From: Cordylochernes scorpioides
Taxonomy: Eukaryota; Arthropoda; Arachnida; Pseudoscorpiones; Chernetidae
Assembly (NCBI GenBank): GCA_030710605.1
Contig: CP092875.1
Location: 62,152,394 to 62,216,393, forward strand
Length of the DNA: 64,000 nucleotides
Reading direction: 5' to 3'
Part shown: piece after piece, positions 61,351 through 64,000 of the stretch
How positions within the stretch are numbered: the stretch's first letter is position 1
Layout: each line of letters begins with the position of its first letter
Notes under the pieces: generated by a model
Told to the model about the DNA's origin: nothing
Databases searched by the model: none
The model's input: the letters and a program-made list of their open reading frames with translations, nothing else
Translations under genes and position numbers: made by a program

Positions 61351-61629
61351 TAAATTAAGGAATTCTCTACGCGGTGAACATTTGAAAATGATGAAATGTC
61401 ACTCCATGAGGTTAGAGGGTGATTTAGAAAGCAAGATGTAGCATTTTACCATAGTGACTTTGTGAGTTGGAAAGAACGCTGGACCAAATGTGTACAGAGG
61501 GAAGGTGGATATATTGAATGATATATAGCTAATTGGTTAGGTATTCATATATACAAAGTTTCATCTTTATGGTTTGTTAAATACAAAAATTTCGATGATT
61601 GTGCATTACTTATTGACACCCAACCCTAT

Positions 61630-62085
61630 AATTGATGTTTATTACAAGAATATATAAATTTTAAAAATATAATTTTTATTTTGAGGTAATATTTGGATGT
61701 TCTAGAAAATATCCATTAGCAGGAAATGTGATGAATGGATAATCTTAACTGACTTTAATTCAACCAAAGGTTCTCCTTGGAGGTTTAAAATAAATATGTT
61801 AACTGTAATACAACGTTTTAGAAAAAATATTATGATTATATCCTATCAGAAAAAAATTCCAAATAGTTGTCATTGTGAGTAAATAAGTTGAAAAATATTC
61901 TGAAATAGTCGAATTTATATAAAAAGCTTTATAGAAATATTAGCTTATATGTTAATCTATATATTCAGTTACCTACATGAAAAAATTCCCAATGGTTTAT
62001 TCAGTAGTTTTGGTGTTAAAGAGTAACAAACATCAATTTATCTTGACGAGAATAGATTAGTAGGAAGTGGATGTTTGCCCGAAAA
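61630..62085. other. AT-rich spacer
   Basis: Nothing recognised. Confidence 0.4.
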
Positions 62086-62089
62086 TAGT

Positions 62090-62437
62090 CTTCTTCTTTC
62101 TTATTTCCACTCAATCATATTTGGATATGTTTGACAACCATCATGACTGAGTGAAGTAGTATGCGTCTGCCCTTGTCGTTAAGACTGGGAGCACTACTCA
62201 GTGGCAGGCCGACTTAGCTCCAAAAGAAGTGGCTTCCTCTGACATGAGGAACAGACGCCATGTGCAGCTGCTCCTAACATGGAGTACAAACGCTGCTCAT
62301 CCTGTATTCCTGGATTATGAGCCCTTACAGGGTACTATCAGCCGGGCCTGCTGAACCCAGATTTTTTAGCGAGATTGTTACCGCTCCCCCTCCTCCTTTT
62401 TCTTCCGGGCTTGGGACCGGCAAAGGCGGAGTTTAGA
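62090..62437 (+). repeat. Dispersed repeat family A, copy A3 (most complete)
   Basis: It includes all segments seen in A1 and A2, among them 'tttccactcaatcatattt', 'gactgggagcactactcagt', 'actatcagccgggcc' and 'gggaccggcaaaggcggag'. The core is GC-richer than its surroundings. Confidence 0.75.
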
Positions 62438-62499
62438 AAATAGTAATACTTATTATCGAATTTACTTGTTATTTGAAACTGTATCGAAAGTTATTGTTT

Positions 62500-62660
62500 T
62501 ATAATGAAGTATACGAAACTATTATAGACACGTATGATTCTTTTCAAAATTAAACAATTTCTACTGCCCTTACTGTAATGGTTCTATTGCAATAAGGGCA
62601 GTAGAAAATGTTTAATTTTTAAAATAATCATGTGTCTATAATAGTTTCGTATTTTCATAA
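62500..62660. mobile_element. Palindromic MITE M1, third copy
   Basis: Arms with 'cgaaactattatagac' and 'tttctactgcccttactg' and their complements. The hairpin centre is shorter than in the duplicated pair. It is followed by 'aaatggcgcgctaatg', matching the right flank of the other two copies, so the element may extend about 25 bp further right than the arms. Confidence 0.7.
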
Positions 62661-62916
62661 CAAATGGCGCGCTAATGCATCATAATATCAATATAATGAA
62701 GTATATTTAATAGGTCCATACGAATTTAAAGTTATTTAGGTTCCTCGTGCTTATTTCATAGTAGAGAGTAAATGTAAAGAGAAAATATCCATATGTTTCT
62801 CTATCGAATTCTAGTGTAACACCCATTTTGGTAATGTGAATAAAGTGAGTAGATATGTTGTTAAATCAAGGAGATTAATTTCTTCGTCCATTTTTATTGA
62901 AACCATCAAAGTTAGC

Positions 62917-64000
62917 AGGACATCTATGTGCCAGCATTTCATTGGAGTAATAAGGTGGGGGCTTTATAGCATTTTGTGACTGCCAGAGCATCTTTGGACG
63001 ATCATTTCATTGGAATAATAAGGTGAGAGCTTTATAGCATTTGATGGTAATCGGGGCAACTTTTGGCGATCATTTCATTGGAATAATAAGGTGAGAGCAT
63101 TATAGCATTTGATGGCAATCGGGGTAACTTTGGGCGATCATTTCATTGGAGTAATAAGGTGGGGTCTTTATAGCATTTGATGGCAATCGGAGCAACTTTG
63201 GGCGATCATTTCATTGGAATAATAAGGTGAGAGCATTATAGCATTTGATGGCAATCGGGGTAACTTTGGGCGATCATTTCATTGGAGTAATAAGGTGGGG
63301 TCTTTATAGCATTTGATGGCAATCGGAGCAACTTTGGGCGATCATTTCATTGGAATAATAAGGTGAGAGCTTTATAGCATTTGATGGCAATCGGGGTAAC
63401 TTTGGGCGATCATTTCATTGGAATAATAAGGTGAGAGCTTTATAGCATTTGATGGCAATCGGGGCAACTTTGGGCGATCATTTCATTGGAATAATAAGGT
63501 GAGAGCTTTATAGCATTTGATGGCAATCGGGGTAACTTTGGGCGATCATTTCATTGGAATAATAAGGTGAGAGCTTTATAGCATTTGATGGCAATCGGGG
63601 CAACTTTGGGCGATCATTTCATTGGAATAATAAGGTGAGAGCTTTATAGCATTTGATGGCAATCGGGGTAACTTCGGGCGATCATTTCATTGGAATAATA
63701 AGGTGAGGGCTTTATAGCATTTGATGGCAATCGGGGCAACTTTGGGCGATCATTTCATTGGAATAATAAGGTGAGAGCTTTATAGCATTTGATGGCAATC
63801 GGGGTAACTTCGGGCGATCATTTCATTGAAATAATAATGTGGGGGCTTTATAGCATTTGATGGCAATCGGGGCAACTTTGGGCGATCATTTCATTGGAAT
63901 AATAAGGTGAGAGCTTTATAGCATTTGATGGCAATCGGGGTAACTTCGGGCGATCATTTCATTGGAATAATAAGGTGAGGGCTTTATAGCATTTGATGGC
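62917..64000 (+). repeat. 68-bp satellite array, runs off the window
   Basis: The 'atcatttcattgg' landmark begins at 63,001, 63,069 and 63,137 and so on, exactly 68 bases apart, for about 16 units to the window edge. The first unit (about 62,917-62,990) is the most diverged. Later units are nearly identical but alternate strictly between 'ggcaac'/'agcaac' and 'ggtaac', giving a 136-bp dimeric unit. No frame is open through it. Confidence 0.95.

Larger units (their letters stand above)
58904..61628 (+). mobile_element. Dead mariner-like element split by a Tc1
   Basis: The left end (58,904: CAAGGTTGGGTCAATAAGTA) and the inverted right end (TAGGGTTGGGTGTCAATAAG) form terminal repeats of about 30 bp with the core GTAATGCACAATCA. 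TA lies outside each. Removing the inner Tc1 and its TA leaves about 1.3 kb, the normal mariner size. Insertion of the Tc1 must postdate this element. Confidence 0.85.

Overview
The window is AT-rich, gene-poor eukaryotic DNA that reads as an arthropod genome. The evidence is the mix of transposons (mariner with a D34D triad, Tc1 elements with long perfect inverted repeats, a DUF4817-type transposase, a Helitron, jockey-like non-LTR fragments and many palindromic MITEs), together with spliced genes. A match to the insect core-promoter Motif 1 near the only clear gene leans toward insect, but I would not name a lineage.

The window is organised around a duplication of roughly 32 kb. Copy 1 runs from before base 1 to about 17,896. 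Copy 2 runs from about 31,545 to about 49,768. Each copy holds, in the same order: a block of AT-rich nested tandem repeats (1-8,680 and 31,545-39,570); a short conserved minus-strand open frame; a small putative exon; a hairpin MITE; a tRNA-like relic; a two-exon AGC-group protein kinase gene on the minus strand; its TATA-type promoter; a dead Tc1 relic; a relic of an older kinase copy; and a LINE reverse transcriptase relic. Copy 2 has gained a mariner (41,118-42,353) and a 709-bp non-autonomous Helitron (43,380-44,088). Copy 1 has an extra block of about 0.8 kb that looks like a solo LTR (16,015-16,820).

The kinase is the main gene. Exon 1 (14,352-14,509; 47,038-47,195) starts Met-Gly with a myristoylation-like N terminus and a polybasic stretch. 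It ends at a perfect GTAAGT donor. Exon 2 (11,684-12,665; 44,514-45,492) carries the whole kinase domain. The split codon joins in frame (AT|G). Copy 2 is intact at 378 residues. Copy 1 has lost one T in a homopolymer and its last ~45 residues are scrambled. The kinase has DYG in place of DFG, Arg at the usual T-loop Thr, and no C-terminal hydrophobic motif.

Between the two copies (17,897-26,080) lie MITEs, a LINE relic and plain AT-rich DNA. At 26,087-30,850 there is an array of AT-rich repeats spaced by about 570 bp, several carrying an almost invariant GC-rich 33-bp box with nested palindromes. After copy 2 (49,769-62,900) comes a transposon graveyard: three copies of a 330-380 bp dispersed repeat, a jockey-like LINE, a DUF4817 transposase, nested palindromes, and a mariner split by a young, nearly intact Tc1. 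The window ends inside a 68-bp satellite (62,917-64,000) that shows strict two-unit alternation. I found no rRNA, no functional tRNA and no CRISPR array. I saw no wholly new system. The best candidates for follow-up are the duplicated kinase and the GC-box repeat array.
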